A stretch of 64,000 bases of DNA from CAZFHL01 sp964519145 (GTDB lineage Bacteria; Patescibacteriota; Minisyncoccia; Phycocordibacterales; WO2-35-19): assembly GCA_964519145.1 (NCBI GenBank), contig CAZFHL010000001.1, positions 1-64,000 of the forward strand, in the 5' to 3' direction. Below, piece by piece: positions 36,053 through 45,478 of this stretch. A program made the position numbers and the translations under genes. Below the pieces are notes generated by a model. It had not been told where the DNA came from. It worked only from the letters and a program-made list of their open reading frames with translations, and ran no database searches. Each line of letters begins with the position of its first letter. Within the stretch, counting starts at the first letter, position 1.

Positions 36053-36709
36053 ATGAAAATTTCTATATTAGCCGTAATTTTTGCTGTAGCTTGTTCTTTT
36101 GTTATATTTTGGGTTTATTATAACAGGAATCAAAATGTTGTTCTAGAAGATAAGGTTAAAGATAATTTTGTTTATTTAAACAAAGATGATGGTTTAATGA
36201 AAGACAATATTAAAAAAACAAATAAAAATAATATGAAAGCAACAATAAGTACAAATAAAGGAGATATCATTATTGATTTATTTTCCAATATAACACCAGA
36301 AACTGTCGCAAATTTTTTCAAATTAAGCCAATCTGGTTTTTATGATGGTGTAAAATTTCATAGAGTAATAAAAGATTTTATGATTCAATCAGGAGATCCT
36401 TATACTAAAGATGATAGTAAAAAAAATGTTTGGGGAACAGGTGGTCCCGGGTATACTTTTAAAGATGAAATTACAGAACAAAATAAAAATTTTAAAGGTA
36501 CAATTTCTATGGCAAATGCTGGGCCAGATACAAATGGTAGTCAGTTTTTTATAAATACAAAAGACAATAATTTTCTTGATACAAAACATACTGTTTTTGG
36601 AAAGGTTGTTTTTGGTATGGAGGTTGTAGAATATATAGAAAATAGTAAGACAGATAGTTTTGATAGACCTTTTGATCCTATTATTATAAATACAATTTCT
36701 TTTGAATAA
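36053..36709 (+). CDS. Membrane-anchored cyclophilin-type peptidyl-prolyl isomerase
   Basis: 218 residues. N-terminal signal anchor ([19 protein letters not shown]), a ~40-residue linker, then a cyclophilin domain with [28 protein letters not shown] and [11 protein letters not shown]. The catalytic Arg lies in FHRV. Probably assists folding outside the membrane. ATG 36233 could serve as an internal start for a soluble form. Confidence 0.9.
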   Translation: MKISILAVIFAVACSFVIFWVYYNRNQNVVLEDKVKDNFVYLNKDDGLMKDNIKKTNKNNMKATISTNKGDIIIDLFSNITPETVANFFKLSQSGFYDGVKFHRVIKDFMIQSGDPYTKDDSKKNVWGTGGPGYTFKDEITEQNKNFKGTISMANAGPDTNGSQFFINTKDNNFLDTKHTVFGKVVFGMEVVEYIENSKTDSFDRPFDPIIINTISFE

Positions 36710-36729
36710 TAAATCTCTTTCAAAAGTTT

Positions 36730-36880
36730 TTATTATTTTGAATTAAAAAACTCTTTCTCATCACACCTTTTTGAACCACGGATATTTTTTTGCTAAAAAA
36801 TTCCTCGAGCTCGCTTCAGTCAAGCTCGCTAGGCTTCAAAAAGGTATGATTTCGATGAGTTTTGTAATTTAAAATAATAA
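36730..36880 (+). repeat. Palindromic element, copy C
   Basis: Arms TTATTATTTTGAATT/AATTTAAAATAATAA, then AAAACTC/GAGTTTT and CCTTTTTGAA/TTCAAAAAGG. Core hairpin GGATATTTTTTTGC...AAAATTCC, then CTCGAGCTCGC and GCTCGCTAGGC. Confidence 0.85.
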
Positions 36881-36906
36881 ATCCCCGGTTATAAAAACCG
36901 GGGATT
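36880..36906. terminator. Bidirectional terminator
   Basis: AAATCCCCGGTT/AACCGGGGATTT hairpin between two convergent transcription units (cyclophilin and nadV). Confidence 0.88.
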
Positions 36907-36912
36907 TTAAAT

Positions 36913-38475
36913 TTACATTCTATATCGGACAAGTCCTCTGGCGACTCGCTCTCTAATTGTTTCAAAATTTTCCACAATCAAAGATTCGCCATTTCTAAAT
37001 ACAACTTCGAGCAAATTTTCAACTCTCTCTTCATATTCGGTCAATCTGTCTCGAGTGACATATTCACCATTCTCGTCTAGGAATAATCCAACCAAACCCT
37101 TGTGGCTCTTCTTCTTAGAATCAGTCACAGGATCTTTTTCAATTTCAACAGGGTGTCCGTCAATCTCTACATAGATAGCTTTGAGTGCAAATCCTAGCGT
37201 ATCACGACTGTGATTTCGCAAGATTCCACCAACGCCAATTACTAGATTTGATGCGGCATAACCCATTTCCATAAGTCTCTTCAAGGTTCTTCCGTATCTG
37301 GCAAGATACATACCATCTCCATAAATCAAACCAACCTTTGGATTTAGCACCCTAAAACCTTTAGAGTTTATTGTAGAGCCGAACGTCTCATCAAGAAGCC
37401 TTATGGCCCCTTTCCATTCATTACTACCTTCTTCTGCGGTAGGATCTCCGCAAATAATATATTCTGGATTTCCAGAATCAGGACGAAAAACTACTTTTCC
37501 GTCTCGACTGAGTATCTCAGATTTCAAAGTATTCGCAAAGTCTGTGAGTACTATATAGACATTGTAAGTGTCGGAAACAATACTAACTATACCCTCTGGA
37601 TACAATCTCAGCATATTGCGAAATCCTAAAAGTTCGTCTTCTCGTCCAAATGAACACATAACAGAGTGTTCAGAAGCTGGCACAGAAGACATAATTTCTT
37701 TGGTCGGATCAGCGCCATACATCCTGATAGCATATTCTCTTGCTGGCACAGTATCACTTCCTTTGAAAGAAAGGAGGTGAGCTGTACCTGTTATGACAGC
37801 TTGCTCTTCGGTAGAACAACCACGATAACCAAAGTCATGAACCATATAGTCTTTGAGAAAGTACATATCTTCGTCAACTGTATTTTCAAAATATTTGTCA
37901 ACAAGACGACGATATTCAAAAGAACAGCTAGCTGTAGTGATGGCATCCCAAATCTTCAGGATAAGACTCTCAAAGAAACCAACACACCAGTAAAATTCTG
38001 GTAGGGTATTTGTGATAGTCATTATCGCATTTTTGACTGGGACAATCTGGCCTTCTCTAACAGCTTTGATTTCAATTGGTATCTTGCCTAATCGGCAAAG
38101 ACGCATAATCTTTTCTTCAGATTCTTTTGCTGTGCCACCTGTTGCTTTAGCAAGACCAAGTATCGCTTTTTTATTTTTGATAAATTCGCGACCCATTTCT
38201 TCTGTGAGTGTCCTGCCAAGATAGGTAGACAAGTAATGCTGTAGACCAAACCAAACAGTATATCCATAATTTTTGTCTGAACGAGCCATGAGATACGAGA
38301 CAACCTTTGTAACTCCAGGAGCATATTGTTCCATATGTCCCATTTTGTAGACATCTGTCGCTAACAATGGATTTGCAAATGTCGGGTAAGATCTCTTGAT
38401 GGCTTCAATTAATTCGGCTTCACTTGTAAATCCAAGTTCCAATAAGGAACTGCTGATAGTGTTGTTGTTTGTCAT
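36913..38475 (-). CDS. nadV: Nicotinamide phosphoribosyltransferase-like protein (NadV/Namat)
   Basis: 520 residues. NAMPT fold: ANPLLATDVYKMGHMEQY at the N-terminus, VHDFGYRGCSTEEQA, VSDTYNVYIVLTDF, FRPDSGNPEYI, LIYGDGMYLARYGR and GVGGILRNHSRDTLG. Conventional activity joins nicotinamide to PRPP to give NMN. Next to a PRPP-synthetase homologue this is also the gene pair of the NARP1 pathway, where the NAMPT homologue uses ADP-ribose pyrophosphate to give NAD+ directly; sequence alone cannot decide. SD AGAGG. Last gene of a three-gene operon. Confidence 0.9.
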   Translation of the reverse strand: MTNNNTISSSLLELGFTSEAELIEAIKRSYPTFANPLLATDVYKMGHMEQYAPGVTKVVSYLMARSDKNYGYTVWFGLQHYLSTYLGRTLTEEMGREFIKNKKAILGLAKATGGTAKESEEKIMRLCRLGKIPIEIKAVREGQIVPVKNAIMTITNTLPEFYWCVGFFESLILKIWDAITTASCSFEYRRLVDKYFENTVDEDMYFLKDYMVHDFGYRGCSTEEQAVITGTAHLLSFKGSDTVPAREYAIRMYGADPTKEIMSSVPASEHSVMCSFGREDELLGFRNMLRLYPEGIVSIVSDTYNVYIVLTDFANTLKSEILSRDGKVVFRPDSGNPEYIICGDPTAEEGSNEWKGAIRLLDETFGSTINSKGFRVLNPKVGLIYGDGMYLARYGRTLKRLMEMGYAASNLVIGVGGILRNHSRDTLGFALKAIYVEIDGHPVEIEKDPVTDSKKKSHKGLVGLFLDENGEYVTRDRLTEYEERVENLLEVVFRNGESLIVENFETIRERVARGLVRYRM

Positions 38476-38489
38476 TTGTTTCCTCTTTT

Positions 38490-38921
38490 CTACTCTGCGT
38501 CTTTCTCTATATGCAGAGATTTGGTTTCTGTGTGGTTTAGAGTTTCTTCCAATTGTTCATAAGAAGCAGATAATCCAGCTCTGTCATCTAAAAAGATGTT
38601 CGCATAGATTTTTCTAGTGCCTCTCTTTTTCCAAAATGGTGGATCTTCGTTTATTGCATCAAACGGTATCCCGTTTTCTAAAAGATAATTTTTTACAAAA
38701 TCCAAATCTTCATTTGCAGTCCAGCAAATAAGGTAGCAACCATGGGTTTTTGCTTTTCTCAATAACTCGATGACTTTTTGATAACTTCTTCCTTTTTTGT
38801 GAAAATCAAAGACGGTATCATCAAAGTCATAAGCTACTACTATTGATCCGTATGCTTCAAATTCGGCAACGAGCCTTTTTGTTGCATATGTGTTGTCTAA
38901 ATATGGATCTTGTAAATTCAT
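38490..38921 (-). CDS. HAD-like phosphatase in the NAD operon
   Basis: 143 residues. HAD motif I is AYDFDDTVFDF, motif II Thr in CWTANEDLD, and acid motif IV is FLDDRAG. A minimal HAD hydrolase without a large cap. Its ATG overlaps the prs stop (ATGA), and nadV starts 14 bp after it, so all three are co-translated. Likely acts on a nucleotide or sugar phosphate of the pathway; substrate unknown. Confidence 0.78.
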   Translation of the reverse strand: MNLQDPYLDNTYATKRLVAEFEAYGSIVVAYDFDDTVFDFHKKGRSYQKVIELLRKAKTHGCYLICWTANEDLDFVKNYLLENGIPFDAINEDPPFWKKRGTRKIYANIFLDDRAGLSASYEQLEETLNHTETKSLHIEKDAE

Positions 38922-39781
38922 ACAACCTCCGACATTTTTACTACAGATAGAAAATCATTTTCTTCGTGTGCCTTGAAACTATCTGTTGTATAAACATGAT
39001 CAATTCCATTTTCTCTCAAGACATTAAGGCCTCTAGAAAAAATTCCGTGTGATACTACTAGGATTATTTTCCCGCAATTCATTGCTTTTAAAGCTTTAGC
39101 TAAATGAATAAATGTTGCTCCACCATCACAAATATCATCAATTATGTAGAGATCTTGACCTTCAAAATCGGTTTCAAGAATCTTTATTTCATCTACCAAT
39201 CCACCGATATCTCTATGTTTTAGACACTGCACAACCTTCCTAACTTTTTTATTACCCAATTGGTTTGATACTGTATAAACTCTCTTTGCTGCACCAGCAT
39301 CTGGCGAAACTAAATTAGCTTCATTTTTATTTTCCAGAACCTTTTCAATAAATTTGGTGCTAGATACATTCTCTGATCTATCAATAAGAGCAGAAGCTAC
39401 AATCGAATGAATATCGAAGAATACGACTCTCAGATAATTTTGAGAATTTAGAATTCCAGCAAAGATCTTTAGTGAAAATCCTTCACCAATCCTGCATACT
39501 CTGTCTTGACGACCGTATGGTAGGAAGGGAATGAACAAGGAAATATTTTTGACCTTGAGGTTTCTTAGTGCATTTGTTGCAATAAGGATTCTCATCAAAT
39601 CATTTCCATTTTCAAACCGACAAGTTATCATCACTTCTTCTTCATCAATGGTTTGAAGCCTCTTGCAATCATCTTCATTGAGTCTGAAATTTGCCTCTAT
39701 TCCGCTAGGGAAGGGAGTAGAAGCGTCAGTCATGCCTTCTCCAAATGGTAAGAAGTTTGGTGTCAGATTTAGGGTCAGCAT
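38918..39781 (-). CDS. prs: Ribose-phosphate pyrophosphokinase-like protein
   Basis: 287 residues, shorter than ~310-320 of housekeeping Prs. Pyrophosphate transfer from ATP to ribose 5-phosphate (PRPP), or to ADP-ribose if it is an Adps-type enzyme. Motifs: FIPFLPYGRQDRV, FDIHS, LVSPDAGAAKRVY and the PRPP loop YIIDDICDGGATF, where Cys replaces the usual Thr of DDIxDTGGT. First gene of the operon; SD GAAAGGA; promoter carries NrtR-like palindromes. Confidence 0.85.
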   Translation of the reverse strand: MLTLNLTPNFLPFGEGMTDASTPFPSGIEANFRLNEDDCKRLQTIDEEEVMITCRFENGNDLMRILIATNALRNLKVKNISLFIPFLPYGRQDRVCRIGEGFSLKIFAGILNSQNYLRVVFFDIHSIVASALIDRSENVSSTKFIEKVLENKNEANLVSPDAGAAKRVYTVSNQLGNKKVRKVVQCLKHRDIGGLVDEIKILETDFEGQDLYIIDDICDGGATFIHLAKALKAMNCGKIILVVSHGIFSRGLNVLRENGIDHVYTTDSFKAHEENDFLSVVKMSEVV

Positions 39782-39805
39782 TTTTCGGTCCTTTCAAAGA
39801 ACTAT

Positions 39806-39863
39806 ATATTGTATTTAATACACTATATCTACAAATAGTGTATACTATACACAAAATAAGTCA
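39806..39863 (-). promoter_or_regulatory. prs operon promoter with two NrtR-like palindromes
   Basis: Minus-strand promoter: TTGACT near 39863-39858 and a TACACT-type -10 with spacer 16. The palindrome GTGTATA-C-TATACAC (39838-39852) overlaps the promoter. A second palindrome around GTATTTAATAC (39806-39826) lies just downstream, before the prs SD. Both contain the 7-mer AGTGTAT/ATACACT also found at 18660. Confidence 0.7.
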
Positions 39864-39942
39864 AGTAAAAAATATTTTATTCAACACTAATGATAGTTTG
39901 TCAAGTTTATCAAAATAATAAATATAGTGATATAATCAAAAT

Positions 39943-40563
39943 ATGGATAAATTAAAATTTGCGATTATAGCCACAGATATTGTGTGTTTTAAAATAGATG
40001 ACAAGAAACTTAAAATATTAGTAGGCGAGGTTTTAAATCCTCTTTATAAAGGTAAACTAGCTTTAATTGGAGGACTCATAAGGCCAGAAGAAACTGCTAT
40101 AGATTCTATTGATAGAATTTTTAAAGATAAGGCAGGTATGTCAAATATTTATAAGGAACAGTTATATACATTTGACGCTCTAGACAGAGATCTTCGTGGT
40201 AGAGTTCTTTCTGTTGCGTATTTAGCTATTAGCGAGGGTATTAATCAATCAAAAGGTAGTATAAAAACAGAGTGGATAGATATAAAAAAGATACCAAATT
40301 TAGCTTATGATCATAATGAAATAATAAAAGTTGCTTTAGAGAGGTTGCAAAATCGTCTTTCTCATACAAATATCGGTAAATATTTTTTGCCAAAAGAGTT
40401 CACTTTATCTGATTTGCAAGAAGTTTATGAAATCATTTTTAATAGAGATTTTGATAAAAGAAATTTTAGAAAAAAGATATTGAATGACGGTTTGTTAAAG
40501 AGCACAAATAAATTTAAAAAAAATGGCAAAATGAGACCGGCGCTTATTTATAAATATAAATAA
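39943..40563 (+). CDS. nrtR: NrtR-like Nudix-related transcriptional regulator
   Basis: 206 residues. The N-terminal Nudix-fold domain (residues 1-135) has a degenerate Nudix box (GGLIRPEETAIDSIDRIFKDKAG) that lacks the catalytic REx2EE pattern. The C-terminal domain is winged helix (FTLSDLQEVYEIIF, DKRNFRKKIL). NrtR proteins bind ADP-ribose and repress NAD-biosynthesis genes. Divergent from prs-HAD-nadV across the palindromes, so it likely controls that operon. Own promoter TTGTCA/TATAAT; no SD. Confidence 0.88.
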   Translation: MDKLKFAIIATDIVCFKIDDKKLKILVGEVLNPLYKGKLALIGGLIRPEETAIDSIDRIFKDKAGMSNIYKEQLYTFDALDRDLRGRVLSVAYLAISEGINQSKGSIKTEWIDIKKIPNLAYDHNEIIKVALERLQNRLSHTNIGKYFLPKEFTLSDLQEVYEIIFNRDFDKRNFRKKILNDGLLKSTNKFKKNGKMRPALIYKYK

Positions 40564-40566
40564 CTA

Positions 40567-41826
40567 CTATTTTTTTATATTACTGCCAGCTACAAATCCT
40601 GTAGTCCAACAAAGTTGTAAACTATAACCTCCAGATGGGCGATCTATATTTAAAATATCTCCAACTAAATAAAGGTTTGAAAATAATTTTGATTGCATAG
40701 TTTTAAAATCTACTTCATCTAAAGAAACGCCACCATTTGAAACTATGGCTTTGTCCACATCAAGTAATTTATCTACCTCTATTGGTATGTTTTTGATGCA
40801 ATTGACTAACTTTATCCTATCTTCTCTCTTTAAACTATTACATTTTGTTTCGCTATCTATTTTTATAATTTGGGTTATTGGTATAATCAAAGCTTTTGGA
40901 ATTATCTCTGAAAGGGCATTTTTTATTTTTTTATTATTATTTTTTATACATAGTTCTTGTATTTTTAGATTCAATTTTCCTAAGTCCTCATTTGGTAAAA
41001 GATCTAAGTGTACAAAAACATCCCCATATTTTAAAAGTTCTCCTATGTCTTTACTCATATTTAGTATGGTAGGTCCTGTCAATCCAAAATGAGTAAACAA
41101 TATTTTTCCTCTTATAGAATTTTGTTTTTGATTGTTTTGGAATAAGCTTATCTTTACATCATCTATTTTGACTCCTGAAATTTTTTTAGACCAACTGTCT
41201 TTTGTAGCTATCGGTACAAGAGATGGTGTAGGTTTTATAACATTATGACCAATTTTTGATAACCAAATAAATCCATCTCCAGTTGAGCCTGTTTCCGGAC
41301 GGCTTATGCCTCCGGTGGCAACAACAATATTTTTAGCTTTTAAAATTTTATTATTTGCCAATTTTACACCAATTATTTTTTTATTTTCTAAAACTAAATC
41401 TATAACTTTTGAATTAGAGAGTACTTTAACATTTGTTTCTTTTAAATAATTTAAAAGAGTGTTGTATACATCTTTGGCCTTTTCAGAAATAGGGAATGTC
41501 CGGAGTTCATTTTCAACTTTTGTTTCAAGACCTCTTTTATGAAAAAATTCTAAAGTTTCTTTTACACTATATTTAGCGAATGTAGAAAAAAGATATTTTC
41601 CATCATTTTTAAATTTCGCCAAAAGCTTTCTATTATCAAATTCTGAATTTGTGATATTGCATCTACCGCCTCCTGTGATCAAAAGTTTTTTGCCTAATTG
41701 TTCATTTTTTTCTAGTAATAGTACTTTGAGACCATTTAAACTTGCTGTACCAGCAGTCATCATACCAGCAGGGCCACCACCTATCACCAAACAGTCATAT
41801 GTTGCTGTATTCTCTAGTTCCTTCAT
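40567..41826 (-). CDS. NAD(P)/FAD-dependent oxidoreductase, HI0933/YhiN type
   Basis: 419 residues. FAD-binding GGGPAGMMTAGTA near the N-terminus, LLITGGGRCNITN, VVATGGISRPETGSTGDG, and a C-terminal VGDILNIDRPSGGYSLQLCWTTG that closes the FAD site. A family of flavoproteins with no fixed role (some are BaiN-like reductases). Convergent with nrtR, 3 bp apart. Confidence 0.9.
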   Translation of the reverse strand: MKELENTATYDCLVIGGGPAGMMTAGTASLNGLKVLLLEKNEQLGKKLLITGGGRCNITNSEFDNRKLLAKFKNDGKYLFSTFAKYSVKETLEFFHKRGLETKVENELRTFPISEKAKDVYNTLLNYLKETNVKVLSNSKVIDLVLENKKIIGVKLANNKILKAKNIVVATGGISRPETGSTGDGFIWLSKIGHNVIKPTPSLVPIATKDSWSKKISGVKIDDVKISLFQNNQKQNSIRGKILFTHFGLTGPTILNMSKDIGELLKYGDVFVHLDLLPNEDLGKLNLKIQELCIKNNNKKIKNALSEIIPKALIIPITQIIKIDSETKCNSLKREDRIKLVNCIKNIPIEVDKLLDVDKAIVSNGGVSLDEVDFKTMQSKLFSNLYLVGDILNIDRPSGGYSLQLCWTTGFVAGSNIKK

Positions 41827-41924
41827 TTGTCTATATTATCATAAAATAAATATAGAATAGATTTATCTAAATTTTCAAAAATTTGACAAAAAATGTGATA
41901 TTTGATATACTACAAACATAACTT

Positions 41925-42040
41925 AATCTCGTGGTTTCTTTTCGAGCGATTCTCTTAAAGCTATTTTAAAAAACTCTGGGACATACTGGTAAAACTTATT
42001 ATAAAAACCAGAGGTTATGGAGCTTTTGCTCTAAAATATT
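41925..42040 (+). promoter_or_regulatory. Structured leader of the DEAD-box helicase gene
   Basis: A -35 TTGACA (41883) and -10 GATATACT precede a leader of ~120 nt. It contains CTCG/CGAG and AACTCTGG/CCAGAGGTT stems. No SD before the ATG. Leader structures are often thermosensitive or autoregulatory in helicase genes; that role is inference here. Confidence 0.4.
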
Positions 42041-43303
42041 ATGTATAAAAAATTTGGAAATGGGCATAAACCCAGAAATAATTTTGATGGAAATAAAAAT
42101 CATACTCAAAAAGTAGGTTCTTTTTCTCGTTTCGGTGGAGGTGGAAATAGGTTTAGAGGCAATATAAGAGGTAATGCAAGAAAAAATAATGGAGAAAAAA
42201 TACATTTTTCAAAATTTATAAATAAAGCAGTTGATCTGGAAGTGGAAGAAAAATTTGTACCAGTTCATACTTTTGCTGATTTTAATATAGACAATAATTT
42301 AAAAAACTCAATTTTATCTAAAGGATACAAAAATCCTACACCGATACAAGATAAAGCTATAAACGAAGTTTTGGCAGGTAGAGATGTTTTGGGTATTGCA
42401 AATACAGGAACTGGTAAAACAGGAGCATTTTTGATACCTCTTATTGATAAGGTTTTGAAAAATAATAAAGAAAAAATATTGATAATGGTTCCAACTAGAG
42501 AATTGGCTATTCAAGTAAATGATGAGTTAAAAGCTTTTACAAAAAATATGCAAATATTTTCTGTTTGTACTGTAGGAGGAATGAGTATTCATAAGCAAAT
42601 ATCTGATTTAAAATACAGACACAATTTTGTTATTGGTACTCCTGGGAGATTAAAAGATTTGGTTGAAAGGAAAAAAGTTTTTCTTTCAGAATTCAATACC
42701 GTTGTGCTTGATGAAGCAGATAGAATGCTTGATATGGGCTTTATAAATGATATGCGTACGGTTATGGGCGGTATGCCAAAGATAAAGCAAACACTATTCT
42801 TTTCAGCTACACTTTCTCCTGCTATAGAAAAATTGATAGGCGAGTTTTTAAACAATCCTGTCAAAATATCTGTAAAAACAAGAGATACATCAAAAAATGT
42901 TGATCAAGATGTGGTAAGGATAAAGCAAGGAGAAAATAAAGTAGATGTTTTATGCAGTATTTTACTGCAAAAAGAGCTAAACAAAGTTTTGGTTTTTGGT
43001 AGGACAAAACATGGCGTAGAAAAAGTTTTCAAAATTTTAATTCAAAAAGGTTTGAAAGCAGAATCTATACACGGAAACAAAAATCATACACAAAGACAAA
43101 GAGCATTAATAAGGTTTAAACAAAATCAAATTCAAATACTTGTGGCTACAGATGTAGCTGCGAGAGGTCTTGACATTGATGATGTGAGTCATGTTATCAA
43201 TTTTGATATACCAGAAACTTATGCAGATTATGTCCATAGAATTGGTAGAACAGGCAGAGCAGGAAAAACAGGCAAAGCTCTAACTTTCATAGAGGAGAGG
43301 TAA
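42041..43303 (+). CDS. DEAD-box RNA helicase
   Basis: 420 residues. A Gly/Arg/Asn-rich N-terminus of about 50 residues, Q motif (GYKNPTPIQDKAI), motif I ANTGTGKTGAF, PTRELA, TPGRLKDL, VLDEADRMLDMGF, SATLS, and motif VI HRIGRTGRAG. Unwinds structured RNA in ribosome assembly or cold adaptation. A palindromic element follows. Confidence 0.95.
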   Translation: MYKKFGNGHKPRNNFDGNKNHTQKVGSFSRFGGGGNRFRGNIRGNARKNNGEKIHFSKFINKAVDLEVEEKFVPVHTFADFNIDNNLKNSILSKGYKNPTPIQDKAINEVLAGRDVLGIANTGTGKTGAFLIPLIDKVLKNNKEKILIMVPTRELAIQVNDELKAFTKNMQIFSVCTVGGMSIHKQISDLKYRHNFVIGTPGRLKDLVERKKVFLSEFNTVVLDEADRMLDMGFINDMRTVMGGMPKIKQTLFFSATLSPAIEKLIGEFLNNPVKISVKTRDTSKNVDQDVVRIKQGENKVDVLCSILLQKELNKVLVFGRTKHGVEKVFKILIQKGLKAESIHGNKNHTQRQRALIRFKQNQIQILVATDVAARGLDIDDVSHVINFDIPETYADYVHRIGRTGRAGKTGKALTFIEER

Positions 43304-43318
43304 TATTATATTATATCT

Positions 43319-43444
43319 CTTTCAAAACTCGTCGAAATCATACCTTTTTGAAGCCTAGCGAGCATAACTCTCGCGAGCTCGAGGAATTTTTTAGCAAAAA
43401 AATATCCGTGGTTCAAAAAGGTGTGATGAGAAAGAGTTTTGAAA
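43319..43444 (-). repeat. Palindromic element, copy D
   Basis: Arms TTTCAAAACTC/GAGTTTTGAAA and ATCATACCTTTTTGAA/TTCAAAAAGGTGTGAT. Minus-strand core GGATATTTTTTTGC...AAAATTCC followed by CTCGAGCTCGCGAGAG and GCTCGCTAGGC. Confidence 0.87.
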
Positions 43445-43510
43445 TTTTAAGATGAGAAACACTCTTAGATTTAAATTGCTTTTAGGTTTTGTATTTATTA
43501 TTATTGGTAT

Positions 43511-45286
43511 ATGCAAGACTCAAAAAATAATATAGGAGTATTTAGTGTATTTAAAGTTTTTTGGAAATCCATTAAACCTCAAAAATTTAGTTTCTTTTTC
43601 AATATTTTTGCTTTTTCCTTTGTTTCAATCATTGGACTTATGAATCCAATTTATTATAAAAAGTTTTTTGATTTATTAGGAGATGATATAAATAAAAATC
43701 AAACCAATCTTTTGATAGATGTCTTGTTAGTAATTTTATTTATAAATTTAATATCTTGGATTATTAGAAGAGTGGCAAATTTATCTATAAATGATTTTGA
43801 ATCAAAGACAATCGCCAGAATCAAACAAAATTCTTTTGATTATATGATAAGTCATTCACATTCTTTTTTCGTAGACAATTTTGCAGGTTCTCTTGTCCAA
43901 AAAGTCGGAAGATTTGCAAAGTCTTTCGAAAAATTATACGACACAATCACCTTTAGCGTACTACCATTATTAATTAGTGTCGGGGTCTCTATTTATGTAG
44001 TTTACAGGGAAGAGCCTTTCATAGCTTATATAATAGCTATATGGTCTATTTTTGTGATGACATTTAGCTATTTATTTTCTATATGGAAATTGAAATATGA
44101 TTTAGCTGTTGCAGAATCCGATTCTAAAACCACGGGTGTGCTTTCAGATATTATAACCAATCATAACAATGTTGATTTGTTTGGTAATAAAGATTTTGAA
44201 TCAAAAAAATTTAAAGAAGTTTTAAATGAACAAGCAAAAGTCACTAAATTCAATTGGAACATAATGAGTATTTTTGACGGTGTTCAAGGATTTATGATTG
44301 TATTGATAGAATTTTTTGTATTTTTTTATGCTGTTAAATTTTGGAAAGACAATATGATTACTTTAGGAACTTTCGTCTTGATTCAGGTTTATGTGGTTGG
44401 ATTAAGTCATAGGTTATGGGATATAGGACATATTGTTAGAAATATTTATGAGAGTTTTGCAGATTCTAAAGAAATGGTAAATATACTTAGTACACCACAT
44501 AATATAAAAGATAAAATAAATGCTAAAGATATTTCAATCAAAAATGGCTTTATTAATTTTGAAAAAGTTTCTTTTGGTTTTAATAAAGAAAATTTAATAA
44601 TAGATGATTTTAATTTGAATATAGAAGCAAGACAAAAAATTGCTTTGATAGGCCCTTCTGGAGCAGGCAAATCCACAATAATAAAACTCATTATTCGATT
44701 ATACGATTCATTGTCCGGGGATATATTTATAGATAATCAAAATATAGAAGAAGTGAGTCAGGTTAGTTTAAGAAAAAATATAAGTTTAGTTCCGCAAGAC
44801 CCTATTTTATTTCACAGAAGTTTATTTGAAAATATAAAATATGGAAGAATTGATGCTACAGATGAAGAAGTTTTTGAAGCCTCTCGGCTTGCACATTGTG
44901 ATGAATTTATTTTAAATTTGAAAGACAAATATGACACAATGGTGGGTGAAAGAGGGGTGAAATTGTCTGGAGGAGAGAGACAAAGAATTGCAATTGCAAG
45001 AGCTATATTAAAAAATGCACCTATACTTATTTTAGATGAAGCTACTTCAAGTTTAGATTCTCATTCTGAAAGTTTGATCCAAGATGCTTTAAATAAATTG
45101 ATGGAAAATAAGACGGTTATAGTTATAGCGCATAGACTTTCAACAATAATAAAAATGGATAGGATTTTGGTTTTAAAGAAAGGTAAAATAATAGAAGATG
45201 GAGATCATAAAAGTTTGCTTGAAAAACCAAGAGGTTTATATAAAAAATTGTGGAATTTACAAGCCGGGGGTTTTTTGAAGGTTTGA
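43511..45286 (+). CDS. ABC exporter (fused membrane and ATPase domains)
   Basis: 591 residues. Six-helix exporter domain (residues ~20-320), then an ATPase with Walker A GPSGAGKST, Q-loop LVPQDPILFHRS, signature KLSGGERQR and Walker B ILILDEATSSLDS. MsbA/multidrug type; substrate unknown. Closely similar throughout to the exporter at 62017. Flanked on both sides by palindromic elements. Confidence 0.92.
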   Translation: MQDSKNNIGVFSVFKVFWKSIKPQKFSFFFNIFAFSFVSIIGLMNPIYYKKFFDLLGDDINKNQTNLLIDVLLVILFINLISWIIRRVANLSINDFESKTIARIKQNSFDYMISHSHSFFVDNFAGSLVQKVGRFAKSFEKLYDTITFSVLPLLISVGVSIYVVYREEPFIAYIIAIWSIFVMTFSYLFSIWKLKYDLAVAESDSKTTGVLSDIITNHNNVDLFGNKDFESKKFKEVLNEQAKVTKFNWNIMSIFDGVQGFMIVLIEFFVFFYAVKFWKDNMITLGTFVLIQVYVVGLSHRLWDIGHIVRNIYESFADSKEMVNILSTPHNIKDKINAKDISIKNGFINFEKVSFGFNKENLIIDDFNLNIEARQKIALIGPSGAGKSTIIKLIIRLYDSLSGDIFIDNQNIEEVSQVSLRKNISLVPQDPILFHRSLFENIKYGRIDATDEEVFEASRLAHCDEFILNLKDKYDTMVGERGVKLSGGERQRIAIARAILKNAPILILDEATSSLDSHSESLIQDALNKLMENKTVIVIAHRLSTIIKMDRILVLKKGKIIEDGDHKSLLEKPRGLYKKLWNLQAGGFLKV

Positions 45287-45298
45287 TAGCTGTTTAAA

Positions 45299-45424
45299 TT
45301 TCAAAACTCTTTCTCATCATACCTTTTTGAACCACGGATATTTTTTTGCTAAAAAATTCCTGCGAAGCTGCGCCAGTCGCGCTCGCTAGGCTTCAAAAAG
45401 GTATGATTTCGAGGAGTTTTGAAA
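45299..45424 (+). repeat. Palindromic element, copy E
   Basis: Arms TTTCAAAACTC/GAGTTTTGAAA, CATACCTTTTTGAA/TTCAAAAAGGTATG. Core GGATATTTTTTTGC...AAAATTCC; the second hairpin differs (GCG/CGC closing), then GCTCGCTAGGC. Confidence 0.87.
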
Positions 45425-45478
45425 AGAGCTAATTGACTCTATTTGAAAAAAGTATGGTTTTGATGTATTTTTTATATT

